Below are positions 21,678-32,440 of a DNA stretch of 64,000 bases, in pieces. Numbering within the stretch: position 1 is the first letter of the stretch; the number at the start of each line of letters is the position of its first letter. The stretch comes from Sepioteuthis lessoniana. Its lineage: Eukaryota; Mollusca; Cephalopoda; Myopsida; Loliginidae. A program made the translations under genes and the position numbers. The stretch covers positions 20,102,060 through 20,166,059 of the forward strand of contig OY757916.1 in NCBI GenBank assembly GCA_963585895.1, written 5' to 3'. The notes under the pieces are model-generated. The model ran no database searches and had not been told where the DNA came from. It was given only the letters and a program-made list of their open reading frames with translations.

Positions 21678-22374
21678 CTTAAGGGTTATTTTGAATTTTT
21701 ATTGGTGATGAAGATATTCTTTATTCAATCACACAAAGAAAACCTCCTCTTCTTTCATCATAAAGTCTATCATTTTATGTCTCAGCCACTTCAATAACTA
21801 TCATCCTTGTCTTTTCCTTATTGGCAGCAAAATAAGGAATATTAAATGTAAAAGTCCCTCCATGAATGCAAAAAAAAAAAAAAAAAAAGCCTCTCTTCAT
21901 GAAAAGTGAGATGGTATACAAAAGTTCATGTTTTTATTTATTTATTTATTTTTTTTTGTATTTTTTTTTTTTTTTTAAATATTTTCCTTTTAAATTCAAA
22001 GTGTTTATACAACAAAAAAAATAAACAAAAAAAGAAACCTCTACCATGGAAGTGCTGTGGACTTTGGTCTTGTTTCTGTCTCCCTCCCTCCCTCTTTCCT
22101 TCTTTGCAAACCTTTGTCTAACTGAAACTATCAGAGTTTGTATTCACAGCCCCCACCATTGAAAAGTGACTGGACATTCATCATTTCTAATCCAATGTCA
22201 CTTCTTGTTTTATTTCTTTTTCTCCCCTTGCTCCCCCCCTCTCTTCCAATATATTTTATAACAAACAAAGAAATAAAAAATTTTAAAAAAATTTAAAAAT
22301 ATTGAATAAAAATGTTTTAGAATTATTAAATGTGTGTTTTTTGTTTTGTTTTTTTATATTCACATTGTCTCATG
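20969..22374. other. T-run-rich spacer
   Basis: Very AT-rich DNA with several long T homopolymers, the longest at about 21637-21677. ORFs here (for example FFFFFFFF-type peptides) are homopolymer artefacts. No gene or complete mobile element is seen. Confidence 0.6.
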
Positions 22375-22905
22375 GTGTCACCTCCACATTAAATGGCAAA
22401 ACCTCTGAAATTAGTAAACCAGTTTATATACCTCAGTAGCAATATCTCATCTACTGAAAACAATGTTATCATATACATAGGAAAGGCATAGTCTATCATT
22501 GACAGATTAAAATGCATATCTGGAATTCTTCTAAGCTGTAGTCGTGTTAGTACTACTGTATGGTTAAACCATTAAAACTTACAAAATGCTTGGAGAAAAA
22601 GCTAGATTGGAAATACACTTGGATGCTGTTTTGAACAAATCCTGGAAGCAACACCTTACAAAACATAAGTATGACCATTTATCTCCCAAACTAAGACAAG
22701 CAAGACATACTGGCCATTATTTGAAAAGTCAGAACAAATTCATTAGCAACATACTATGGATTCCCACACAGACTGACCAGTGTTGACCGACATGGAAAAA
22801 CTTGCATTATCAGCTTTGTGGGAACTCTGGATGCCATCAAGAGGACTTACCAAGAGCAATGACCAATAGGGATGGATAATGAGAGTTAAGATACATGTTA
22901 TCAGA
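22375..22905 (+). mobile_element. RTE-like LINE fragment, C-terminal end, decayed
   Basis: The frames give KLVNQFIYLSSNISSTENN, then LNKSWKQHLTKHK, RQARHTGHYLKSQNKFISN and LHYQLCGNSGCHQEDLPRAM. These correspond in order to the same C-terminal region seen at 200-665 (the TYLGSSVSSTEKD, LNKSWRQHPTK, RRTRHAGHCWRS and QQLCEDTGCSPEDLPEAM motifs of the family). Stops and frame changes separate the blocks, so this is an old 5'-truncated copy. Confidence 0.8.
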
Positions 22906-23359
22906 ACAACCTTGATGATGATAGATTTCTCTCTCTCACTTTTGATAATGGAACCTTTTTTTTTTTTTTTCGTCTCGCTAAAACAGTACCTAACTAACAT
23001 AACCAAATTGTACTGTTGTCATAAAAGCATAAGTTTGACCTAATTGAGTCTTGAGTTTTTTCAGAAATTTTATGGAGAAGGGTCATTGATTTTAAAAAGG
23101 ACATTACTTAACCACAAGGTACTAGAAGGGCTACTAGGCATTGCCAAGGTGGAAGGAATAACATCACATATCACAGTCTAGTAAGAAATATATTTCTTCT
23201 CAATTAATTTATGTATATTTTTTATTTTATATATTTATATACTTAAATATAAAATATAACGCGACTATATGAATATACTCGAGTATTCTGAAAGTAATTA
23301 CATTTTACCTTAGAGGCTATAAAACAAATGTAAATTAAATTGATTTATATATTATCATC

Positions 23360-24090
23360 AAAAGTGCCTTCATTTTCAATGACTGCAGGCCAACAAATCT
23401 AAGAAAAGATAAGGTTGTTGGGAGAGGAGATTCTTCTACATTTGTTGTATAGCCGTGATACAACTATATGTATACATATATATGCGGAAACCTAATCAAC
23501 AATAATGAACAAACGAACACAATTCTTTAGAAAAATATACCTCTCACACTTTATTCGAATGGGTTGTGTGTGAGAGGTGAGTTGGAGACAACTGGCTGCA
23601 ACATATTGACCCCAAGTTCCTCTGACTATAGCAGCACTTCTTTCTCATTCTGCTTGGCTACTCAACCGGGGGTCCTGAGGGCCCAAGCCCTCTGCTGGGA
23701 GCTTGTTCTCACTGCCTCGAACTCCAACTGGCACCGGTTTATATCATTGTTTGACACCCACCTGCTTCCTGTGGGCGTTGCAATTGCACCGAATTCAACC
23801 CATCCACAGTCAAGGTTATATCTTGATATCTTCGACCGGATGCACCTGTTTCTCGATTGACGACTGGGTTGAAGGTCAGTATGTTACACATTTTCCATAC
23901 TCACCAGATTTAGCAGCTACAGATTTGATTTTTTATCACTAGGACATTAATAACAATAAGTAACAGAAAAAGAAGTTGAAAATGATCTTGTGGGGGGGGG
24001 GGGCTCCAGATTTCTTGAATCCTGTTATTGAAAATTTGCCTTTTCATTGGGTTGCAGTCGTTGAAAATTAATTTTTGATGATAATATTTA
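23360..24090 (+). mobile_element. Mariner-type transposase fragment, split by a solo LTR
   Basis: Just right of the LTR at 23443-23888 the plus strand reads HFPYSPDLAATDLIFYH, the mariner signature around the third catalytic Asp (HPPYSPDLAPTD in the family). Left of the LTR, 'aatgactgcaggcca' fits the preceding H/N-D-N-A-R-P motif in decayed form. The CATT duplication at the LTR ends shows the transposase stretch was continuous before that insertion. Terminal repeats of this copy are not identified, so its limits are approximate. Confidence 0.65.
23443..23888 (-). mobile_element. Solo LTR, family L2, copy a (fossil)
   Basis: An LTR of about 446 bp lying in reverse orientation, with TGTTGTATAGCC at its left end and a TG...CA-type boundary. 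It is flanked by a 4-bp CATT duplication (23439-23442 and 23889-23892). It contains an AATAAA signal in its own orientation ('ctttattc' as displayed). No internal region accompanies it. It is inserted in a mariner transposase fragment. The superfamily is uncertain; a 4-bp duplication suits Gypsy or BEL better than Copia. Confidence 0.75.
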
Positions 24091-24094
24091 ACCA

Positions 24095-24303
24095 CAAAGG
24101 TCATTTAAAAAGTTCTAAGCCTCAATTAGAAAGAAGAGCCTCAGCTGAACGTTTTTGTTGTGGCAACACTCTATCATTTTTTTTATAAAATCTGAAAAAC
24201 TAATTCGGATTTTTGTCTTAATTTCTGTACAGGTCAGGCCCATACAGAGGTGTACAACAAATCTAAAATCTTGGTGTGGCTTAGAACTTTTTTGAATGCC
24301 CCT
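24095..24303. mobile_element. Mariner-type MITE
   Basis: The left end CAAAGGTCATTTAAAAAGTT and the complement of the right end, AGGGGCATTCAAAAAAGTT, both continuing CTAAGCC, are inverted repeats of ~26 bp. TA follows the right end. The ~155-bp interior has no clear transposase reading. The form 'AGGGTCATTCAAAAAGTT' is typical of mariner ends. Confidence 0.7.
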
Positions 24304-24544
24304 TATAAATTTGTTCTTTTATATTTACTCTAGTTAAACATTACTTTTCTAACACCCAAACATTTATCAATGTCACAACTTTACTTATGGAATTTCTCAT
24401 CTATTTAATCAAAAGAAATCAAGCAAGCAAAGTAACGATTTAAACTAAATAAACAATTTTTTTAAAATGTCACTAGCCATGAATTTCCTATCTTTTAAAG
24501 CGATAGTTTGGGTTTTTGTTACTAAGTTTATCATTGTTATATCT

Positions 24545-24805
24545 ACCAGCTCATTGGCATAATGGTTAGTGTTTACCAATGGCCCAGGAGACCTAGGTTC
24601 AATCCCAGGTCAAGTCATAATAAAGACTCAAAAAATGGTACTTGATGCCACCTTGCTTAACACTTAGCAGTATAAGGTACGTATCAAGTGTAAAATGGAG
24701 CAATCCAGGGAAAGGAGTAGCACCCTCCCCTACACTTTGGTGTAGTAGCTATGGAAAAGGAAACCTTCAAGTCACCCTCGATTATGAATGCCAACTTTTA
24801 TCTGT
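24545..24805 (+). mobile_element. SINE group E, tRNA-headed copy
   Basis: The head has 'ggcataatggttagtgt' (A box) and 'ggttcaatccc' (an exact-type B box). The body has 'ggtacttgatgccacc', 'ttgcttaacacttagcag', 'gcaatccagggaaaggagta' and 'ttggtgtagtagctat'. Other copies lie at 43908, 55612 and 56465 (+) and 20703 and 52570 (-). Confidence 0.85.
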
Positions 24806-24852
24806 GACACAAGAATGTAATGGGATATTGAATAAAGAATCATTTGGCCTAT

Positions 24853-25345
24853 TGTAACATACCCATGATACGGAAATGTGCATAGAATGTTCATAACATA
24901 TATACATAGAACATAGGAATCCCGAAACACGACTTCTTAGTTCAGGTATAAAACTTTTTATTACCTTTGAGTTAAAAGGTTTTTCGACAAATGGAGAGAG
25001 ATACACCTGACTTTTCTATCTCCCCCCAAACCACGTGCGACACCTGCCACAAGGCCTCAGCGAGCAAGTGAAAGTCAAACATCTTCTCCCGAGGCAGAAC
25101 TCAACTAACTGACTTTTCAAATCTCAGCCCATACTTCCTATGTGTGACATCACTCACATCCCTGGTCACATCCTCTATCTGGGATTCTTGTAACATCTCT
25201 GAATAACACGTCCGCTCCGTGCACGCACGTGAACACCTGAGCTCATGTTTGCACCTAACCTATGCACTGAGACGAAAGGTTCTCAGCCTAACTAAACCCA
25301 AAGGCAAGATATATAAAACAAAATCCCTCGGCCATTATATTAAAC
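24853..25345 (-). mobile_element. Solo LTR, family L1, copy a (fossil)
   Basis: In reverse orientation it starts (left) TGTAACATACCC and ends (right) with the complement of TGTAATATAATGGCC-like sequence. A 4-bp CTAT flanks both sides (24849-24852 and 25346-25349, allowing for a terminal base). It shares the GAGAACCTTT(C)G(G)CTCAGTGCAT and AATAAA regions with the four other L1 copies. No internal region is present. Confidence 0.8.
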
Positions 25346-25675
25346 TATGAGGAAAACTTGTTTAACTTGCTAAGAAAGAAAATATTGGCAGATCTTGTAC
25401 TAATTTGTTACCATTTTTATATCCAATCATCTTTTAAAAAATTCAAGTTTTTGTCATTTAAATATTTTTTTGTACGACAAGTAAATGAACCTTAATTTAT
25501 GACTGACATTAAAGATATAACACTTTATTGAAATTTGTTTACACATTTACAGTCATTCGTAATGGGGTAAAATGATTTCAGTGATTTGATAAGTGTTTGG
25601 TATAATTTTTAAATTTTTGGTTCTATTTTAAAATTTAAGAATAAAAAAAATCAATGTTTAATTTATGTGTATGTA

Positions 25676-26421
25676 TGTTGTATAGCCATGACTAACTATA
25701 CACATATACAGGGGGTGTCCTCGTGGTGTAATGGTTAAAGCGATGGACTGCGGAATCGTAGTACGTGAGTTCGTGCCCCAGTCGCGCCATTACGTTCACT
25801 TTCGGGCAAATACCCTTGGGAAAGGTATGAACCCCCTTATCCTCCCAGCTATGGGTTAAATTGTACCACTACTGTTCTTCTAGGAGAATAGATTTGGCAT
25901 AAATAACCTACAAAGGTTGATATGCCATTAAAACCCAATAAACCAAACCAAACCAAACCTATACACATATACGTGCAGAAACATAATGATGACACAATAA
26001 AGACGAGCGGACACAGCTCTTTAGAAAAATATACCTCTCACTTTATTGAAAGGGTTGTGTGTGAGAAGGAGTTGGAGACCGAACAAAGACCTCAACATAT
26101 TGACCCCCAAACTCTTCTGGCTATCAAAGCCTTTCTTTCCCGTTCTCCTGAGTTGCTCAACTGGGGGCCTGGGGGCCCAGCCTCTGCTGGACATGGTTCT
26201 CATTCCAGCATCTTCTCTCCAACTGATCTGAACTTCCTGTCGCCGGGGTTATATGATAATTTGACGCCCACCTACTTGCTGCGAGCGTCACAATTTACAC
26301 TCAATTCAACCCCTCGACAGTCAAGGTCGCCCCCTGATATCTTAGACCGGATGCACCTGTTATTTATACAGGTGCATTTCTCATTTGACAGCTTGGCCGG
26401 GTCAGAGGTCAATATGCAACA
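25676..26421 (-). mobile_element. Solo LTR, family L2, copy b (fossil), carrying a SINE A
   Basis: Left end TGTTGTATAGCCATGACTAA, right end ...GGTCAATATGCAACA. Without the 273 bp added by the SINE A insertion the LTR is about 473 bp and aligns throughout with copy a. The 4-bp flanks are TGTA and TATA. No internal region is present. The 172-residue open frame across it on the plus strand is antisense to the LTR and is not a gene. Confidence 0.75.
25710..25968 (+). mobile_element. SINE group A, copy 7, with a perfect 14-bp target duplication inside an LTR
   Basis: A near-consensus copy: 'ggtgtaatggttaaagcgat', 'gagttcgtgccccagtcg', 'acccttgggaaaggtatgaa', 'agctatgggttaaattgta', 'gatatgccattaaaaccc' and an AAACCAAACC-type end. 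CTATACACATATAC occurs at 25696-25709 and again at 25969-25982, a 14-bp duplication that fixes both ends. The insertion is younger than the LTR that hosts it. Confidence 0.95.
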
Positions 26422-27404
26422 TATACAGTATTGCCCATAAATAACTACACCTCTAACAATTTTTTTTTTCTTTTAAATAAAAAATACAATTTTCTTCTAA
26501 ATTTCTTATTTCCAATGAAATGTAGTCAAAACCAGATATTAGCTATTATTCATTACAAATCAAAAATGAAATTGCACAAACATAAGTGTCTTTTTTTCAT
26601 TTTTGTTTTGTTACATATTTTCAATGATGAAAAGTTTGGTAATAATTAATTCCTAATAATAACCATATCGAAGATATAGGTCCATAAACCCCTCCTACCC
26701 CCACCCCACAAAAAGATACCTACATTCACTTGAATATTCACTCTCTCAACAGAAATGCTGACTTGATCAGATAACAACCAGGCTCTTCCCAATCTGCAAA
26801 GGAATAAAATTTTAGAAAAAAACAAAAAGTGCCTTTGGCATAAAAACCCCAAGGGGTTGACTTGCTGTAAAATCCAACCTAATATTAATTAAATTAATTA
26901 ATGTTTAATTAAAATCAACCTAATATTGATTTTGATTGTAAAATGTTCTTGATAGAAGAAAATCAACTTATTTAAAAAAAAATGTTGGTGTATTTATTCA
27001 AACATTGATATAGTGAAGCTCTGGCATGGTGAAAAAGCTCGATTTCTGCTTGGGATCAGTGCGGAGTATCTAAACCATTAGAAATTCTATTGTTATTAAA
27101 AACAAAACCAAAAAACAGATATAAAATATGCAACAGATAAAAATAGTTATTTTGAAGAGTATAAAATTAATACCTCTCCTCCCACCAATACACACTCTGA
27201 AAAACCAGATGTATGAATATTTTCATTTTGTAACTTAATTAAATTAACTTATTTTTGGGTGTAATACATTTGATTGGATTTTCACAGATATCTTTATTGA
27301 ACTATATCTCAGCTATAGGATGTTACAAATGTTCAATTTAAGAGATTCCCATGGGAAGAGTCCAAAATAGCCCTAATCTCCATGACTACTGTTATACAGT
27401 CATC
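26422..27404. other. Mixed AT-rich spacer
   Basis: No gene is seen. Near 26835-26880 there is a diverged relative of the C/A retroposon tail ('tggcataaaaaccccaagg' ... 'gttgacttgctgtaaaatcc'). The rest is unassigned. Confidence 0.5.
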
Positions 27405-27419
27405 AGATTCTGACTCTCC

Positions 27420-27532
27420 TTATCCATACCTAGCTATAAGTTTAATACTACCATTGCCGTTCTTGTATAAGGAAGGCTTTGGCATTAAATAACCCATGGA
27501 GGTTGATATGCCATTAAACAAAGAAACCAATC
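27420..27532 (+). mobile_element. SINE group A, 3' half only
   Basis: Contains 'taagtttaatactaccattg', 'aggaaggctttggcattaaa' and 'gatatgccattaaacaaaga'. The tRNA-like head is absent (5' truncation). Confidence 0.75.
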
Positions 27533-27540
27533 TTCCAATT

Positions 27541-28316
27541 CTTAGCCCAGTCAGCTGGAGCTGAAGAATATGCCAAATGCATCTCTGCAGAAAGCTAAGA
27601 CCCCTACCCCAACAAGTGGATATGACACTAAGCAATCTGATGGTGAGGCTCCAATCCTGGAGCTTTGGAGAATGTGGAGTACCTCTTTATTGCCACTACT
27701 CCTAGGTTCACCCTGACCCAAAGTGATAGTACCTGTTAGGATCCCATCTCTGTGTCAAATAGAACTGTTTAACCATTTAACCGTTACTGATATTCGATTG
27801 AATTGGCAGTGTTGCATAGCAATTTTCAAAACCATTTAACTGTATGCAAACAAATACACTCTGATTTGTTTAAAATGTTATCTACAAACCATTCATATTT
27901 AAAATATGTATAGCTTGACATAGCTCCCAGGTCCATTCTGGCCTGATAGGGTTGTTACCTATAGAACTATTTGACATTTAAACTGTGAGCAAACAAAGAA
28001 CGTTAAATTGAATTGTCTGAAAAAGAACTGTTTGATCATTTAATTGTGTAAACAAATGACTAATGTTTAATCAAATTGTTAGTGTTAAATAGCAATACTT
28101 GAAAACATTTAACTGTGTGCAAAGAAATGATTAAAAATAAATAGAATTATTCATATTAGATAGAAGTAAATGAAACCATTTAACTGTGTGCAAAAAAAAA
28201 ATGAGCTCAGGTTCGTTTAAAAATGTTATCTACAAAATATGTTTAGAAATCATATTTAATATATATGTATAAAGAGGATTTGGCATTAAATAACCTACAA
28301 CAGTTGATATGCCATA
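27541..28316 (+). mobile_element. Retroposon C, long copy
   Basis: The head starts 'agcccagtcagctggagctg', then 'gatatgacactaagcaatct', 'ggagctttggagaatgtgg', and 'tctgtgtcaaatagaactg'. The internal array is long (~27770-28200), with repeated 'accatttaactgtgtgcaaa' motifs at roughly 60-75 bp spacing. It ends in 'aatgttatctacaaaat', 'atgtataaagaggatttggc' and 'gatatgccata'. Confidence 0.75.
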
Positions 28317-28734
28317 GGCAATCGGTGTAGAAAGAAAAGTCTGAATTTAAATCAGTTGTGGAGCTGGAGAGAGATGGGCTCTGCCAAGCTATTCCTGCCT
28401 AAGGTATGCTAAATGAGTAAGCAGTCCCATGACCAAACCAGCCTATGAGACTGGTAATGATGATGATGACGATGATAATGATTAAACTTTATTATAAAAT
28501 ACATTGTTTTTGTATGTTTGTATTCGAGTGAAGAAAAGTATGCAAGATTTGGAGAAGAATCACAGAACAGAAATATATAAGGCTTAACAACTTCGACATT
28601 CAGCCCTAAAAGAGAAAGCAGCAAAAATAAATAATCGCATATTATGACTGCGTAAAAAGTATAAGGGAAATAACTCTTAATTTATGGAATTAAATTACTT
28701 CCCTTTAAATATTTGTGTGTGTGTGTGGGTATAT

Positions 28735-28960
28735 ATATATTCATAGTTGGGAAACAGTCGTTTAGTCAAGCATGTTTGATCAAATGATAAAGGCACATTT
28801 TATCTATTTAATTTTTTAAGATCCTTTCAAGTTTCCTGATAAGTGTCTTGATTTCAGGTTGGAATTAGTGGATGAATTTACCAAAATTATCCCGAGTGCT
28901 TTTGAACCTTTCATAGGCCATCATCAGGAGTTACTTGCATGTATAAAGTGGGTTTTTTTA
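28735..28960. repeat. Dispersed repeat, possible Penelope-like element remnant
   Basis: 'caagcatgtttgatcaaat' ... 'gatcctttcaa' ... 'ggttggaatt' ... 'ccatcatcaggagtta' recurs in diverged form and the same order at 62588-62755. The CCATCATCAG-type motif is common at the ends of Penelope-like retroelements, but no protein is readable. Confidence 0.4.
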
Positions 28961-29104
28961 AAGAGTTTAAATATTTTAAATTTCTTTATAATATTCTATT
29001 TCTGTTAATAGCATTCTGTTTTTTAAATTCATCAGCATCTCAGTTTTATCCAATTCTGCATTCATGTGATTTTGTTATGTTATAAAAACCTAAAAACTTT
29101 CAAA

Positions 29105-29232
29105 AAGGCTTGTTTAAAAATGTTATCAATAAAATGTGTTTACAAAACATTCATATCTAATATATATGCATTAAAAAGATTTGGCATTAAATAACCTACA
29201 AGAGTTGATATGCCATAAAACCTAAACTAACC
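29105..29232 (+). mobile_element. Retroposon C, 3' end only
   Basis: 'cttgtttaaaaatgttatc', 'tctaatatatatgcattaaa', 'gatttggcattaaataacct' and 'gatatgccataaaacc' form the terminal part of element C, truncated at its 5' side. Confidence 0.75.
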
Positions 29233-29319
29233 CAAACTAATCACCAGCTAATTGAGTTTCTTTTTCTGGTTCTTGAGGATTGTTTCAAGAGTCTGATATG
29301 CCATTAATATTAATTGATC

Positions 29320-29632
29320 TGTCCGAGGTGTAATGGTTATCGTCGTGGGAAATGGCCACGGCGACATGAGTTCAAATCCTGGACGAGACTGATTGCATTT
29401 CACATAGCACTAATACCCTTGGAAAAGGTATGAATCCAATTATCCTCCCTTCAGCTATGGGTAAATAGTAGAACAGACTGGGTTCTTCAGCCTTGGTGAG
29501 GCAACTAGTCTAGGAGAAGGAAAACTCTGAAATCAAACCTGTTAAACTCCGCTTAAAAACTGACCTTGTGTCATATCCTGCCTGAGTGGAGGAGTTGGTA
29601 AATATGGATATGCCAATAAACAAAGAAACCAA
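29320..29632 (+). mobile_element. SINE group B, copy 2
   Basis: 'ggtgtaatggttatcgtcgt', the B-box-like 'gagttcaaatcctgg', 'agcactaatacccttgga', 'cagctatgggtaaatagta', 'gcaactagtctaggagaag', 'cctgttaaactccgc' and 'gaccttgtgtcatatcct'. It ends with a short A-type tail, 'gatatgccaataaacaaaga'. Confidence 0.85.
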
Positions 29633-29692
29633 CTTAAATTAAGGGCCAGGGTATAATTTGTATCTCTGTCACTTTCATGTTCTACAGCTTTT

Positions 29693-30237
29693 TGTAATAT
29701 AATGGCCGAGGGATTTCGTTTTATGCCTTTGGGTTTAGTTAGGCTGAGAACCTTTCGGCTCAGTGCATGGGTTTCTTAGGTGCAACATTAATGCAGGTGT
29801 TCACACGCGCGCGGGCGGAGCGGATGTGTCACTCAGAGATGTCACTATAGCCCAGATGGGAAACGGGATTAGAGAGTGTGAATGACGTCATGCACCGGAA
29901 AGGGCACGGAGGATTTTGGGGATTTTAAAAAAGTCAGTTGAGTTCTGCCTCAGAAGAAGACAGTTGGCTTTCACTTGCTCGCCAAAGCCAGGCCAGTGGC
30001 CTTTGTGGCGGGTGCCACACATGTTGGGGGGGGGGAAATGAAAACGCCAGAATCAAAAGAATGTGTATCTCTATCCTTATGTCGAAGAACCTTTAAACTC
30101 AAAGGTAATAAAAAGTTTTGTACCTGAACTAAGAAGTCATAAGTGTTTTTCGCGTTTTGAGATTCCTATGTTCTATGTATATATATATATATGAACATGC
30201 TATGTACATTCCAATATTCATGTATGGCTATAGTACA
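29693..30237 (+). mobile_element. Solo LTR, family L1, copy b (fossil)
   Basis: It starts TGTAATATAATGGCCGAGGG and ends ...GCTATAGTACA, with a 4-bp TTTT on each side (29689-29692 and 30238-30241). It carries a palindromic CRE-type TGACGTCA at 29883-29890 and CCGGAA four bases further on, then AATAAA at 30107-30112. It is markedly richer in CpG than its surroundings. No internal region is present. Confidence 0.9.
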
Positions 30238-30304
30238 TTTTAAGCAAGGTCCAGGTATTTGTCAAATTTTTTGCCTTCTTTCATTATTATTATTGTTATA
30301 ATTA

Positions 30305-30420
30305 TTATACACCCTTAGTAGGTTATTTGATGCCAAGGCTATCCTTGTAGAAGGACAGCAGTGGTATTATTTATCCTTTAACTAGGAAAATAAGAGAGTT
30401 TATACTTTTTGCAAGACTAT
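30305..30420 (-). mobile_element. SINE group A, 3' part, reverse orientation
   Basis: 'taggttatttgatgccaagg', 'cttgtagaaggacagcagtg' and 'tatttatcctttaactagg' are the complement of the A tail and central block; the head is missing. Confidence 0.65.
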
Positions 30421-30495
30421 GAGGATCATGAAATAAGTTTGGGTTGATATACCATTAAACTAAAAAGAATAAATTATAAGGAATTCTTGAAAATA

Positions 30496-31384
30496 CAAGG
30501 ATCATTAAATAAGTTTCCAGACTTTTTTTGTATGGGCACTTTTATTGATAGTACACACATGCAACTCTAGCCCCCTTTGAAGTACTTTTTGTACCATTCC
30601 AACAACTTCTGGAAGGCCCCATGTAAGTCCTCTTGTGCGAGCGTGTCAATGACCCTTGTCGCAGCCTCTTTCATCTCCTCAATTGTCTCATAACGACAGC
30701 CTCTGAGCTTAGGGAATAAGCAAAAGTCACAGGGAGCAAGGTCTTGACTATAGGGAGGCTGAGAAACTGTCTTGATGCCCATCTTGGTCAAATAGTCTGT
30801 GACAACGATGGAGTTGTGGACTGGTGCATTGTCCTGGTGGAAATGCCACTGACCCAATTTGAAGAGTGCTGGCCTCTTCCGACGGAATCTCTTTCTGAAC
30901 TCCCTTAAAACCTCAACATAGTAACCCTAACCCTAACCCTAAGCCTTTGGCCAATCAACTCTGGTGTATTGACTTCCTTACTCCTCCCACACCTCTCATC
31001 ATCCCTCACAGACTCCCTGCCTTCCTTTAATCTCTTATGCCACTCAAAAACTGATGCTCGATTCATGCAAGATGCTCCAAAAGCAGTCTGAAGCATTCCA
31101 GCATTGGCATTTTTTCCAAGTTTAAAACAGAATTTTATTGCATATCGTTCTTCTAAAGTGTCGTCACGTCCAGATTGCATTTTTGAAATTCACCAGCGGT
31201 GACAATCAGGCTTTAGTAGAGTGTATTCCAATTGCTGCTGTAGCTTTTCATTTGAAGCTGAAATCATAAAAATTGGTCAGTCATCTCATAAGATGTATAG
31301 CAATAATATACTGAATTTTCAAGAGTCTTCGACAATTTTAAATGTCTGTACAAAAAAATCTGGAAACTTATTGAATGCACCACG
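30496..31384 (-). mobile_element. Mariner transposon, internally deleted, with telomeric repeats at the junction
   Basis: Both ends carry inverted repeats of ~38 bp around AATAAGTTTCCAGA..TTTTTTGTA, flanked by TA (30494-30495 and 31385-31386). On the minus strand, 31180-30905 encodes the N-terminal helix-turn-helix half (RDDTLEERYAIKFCFKLGKN ... CMNRASVFEWHKRLKEG ... CGRSKEVNTPELIGQ). The stretch 30900-30567 encodes the C-terminal half (VLREFRKRFRRKRPALFK, WHFHQDNAPVHNS with the second catalytic Asp, PPYSQDLAPCDF with the third). The part with the first catalytic Asp is deleted. At the junction (about 30924-30942) sits CCCTAA x3, a telomere-type repeat. At ~890 bp it is shorter than the usual ~1.3 kb. 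Confidence 0.9.
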
Positions 31385-31622
31385 TATAGTATAGAAAAAA
31401 AGGAGGAAATCTGGATTTTTGAAGCACGAAAAGTCCTTTCTTTCATTGCAGATTGAATATTTAAAAAAAGGTTATAGAATGGATTGGGCAAAGCAATGTA
31501 TTTACAACAAAAGCAAATAAACAATGAAGTTAGCTAAACAATTGATGGAATAAGATCAACGACTTAATTTAGCAAAGGATGATTAAGACATTTAGAACCT
31601 GATTGCTGTATCATGTACAGAA

Positions 31623-32179
31623 TGTTATAGTAAAATACATCAAATCTCTTCTGATTCACCCATTTAACTCTTCACACACCTAACTACTAAAACACACAAA
31701 ACATAGACCAACAGACCTCAACAAGGAAGAAGAAAATAACAACTACTGGATGTTGACCCAACAACAGCCAGTGTCAAACTGAGAAAATCATGGCTTCTGC
31801 ACATAGGCTCCGCACATAGTCTATTCAAAATCCCCCGAAAATTCTCTTTTATAAAAAAAGGGTCTATTTTTCAACCAATCATTTTTTTTTCCTCAAATAG
31901 TATTTTCTGGAGCCTGTGTTTGAAGTCGTGAACATATAAATAGGGCAAGCAGAGGTCACATGGTCAGTTCTGTCACTGAGAGCATCACCCGACGACACTA
32001 TCATACCAGATCAAAGCAACCGCTCACCACTGACCAGATAAATGCCTGTCAGCCGGCTAGATATTTCATTCGCTTGTTTATTTTATTCATTCAATAAACA
32101 AAATAAACTAAATCTTCTTGTCAGTCTTATATTTCTTGCAACCACATGCTTGTATATAGCAAGAAGACAAGTGATAACA
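31623..32179 (+). mobile_element. Possible solo LTR, family L3 (fossil)
   Basis: The ends TGTTATAG ... TGATAACA are short inverted repeats of TG...CA form, 557 bp apart. Inside lie a TATA box (TATAAATA at 31935-31942) and an AATAAA (32093-32098) in the order expected of an LTR promoter and poly(A) site. I see no convincing target duplication and no internal region. Copia-like is possible from the end sequence, but this is only a guess. Confidence 0.45.
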
Positions 32180-32440
32180 TGCAAAATATAAACTTTTTTT
32201 AAAGCCTTCATTATAAGATGAGCAATAACAGAGGTTTCAATTCTGAATTTACATTTATAAGGCTTTATTAGTGTAATCTGATAAAATCATATAAAACAAA
32301 TTATATAAAAAAACAAATGATTGATTGATTGTTTTTAACAGCATGTCAACCCATTATTTCATACAACATTCATTGTCTTTTCATATTTACATTTTTTGTA
32401 CAGTTATTTCTTAAGAGGTTTTTTTTTTCCACACTGTTAT

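Noticed and set aside
24545-24620. tRNA-like sequences with good A and B boxes (also at 9361, 53120, 55612, 58605)
   Set aside because: Acceptor arms do not pair, and each is followed by a family-specific body and tail repeated elsewhere in the window; these are SINE heads, not tRNA genes.
25922-26440. 172-codon plus-strand ORF
   Set aside because: It runs through the end of a SINE A and then antisense through a solo LTR; chance open frame.
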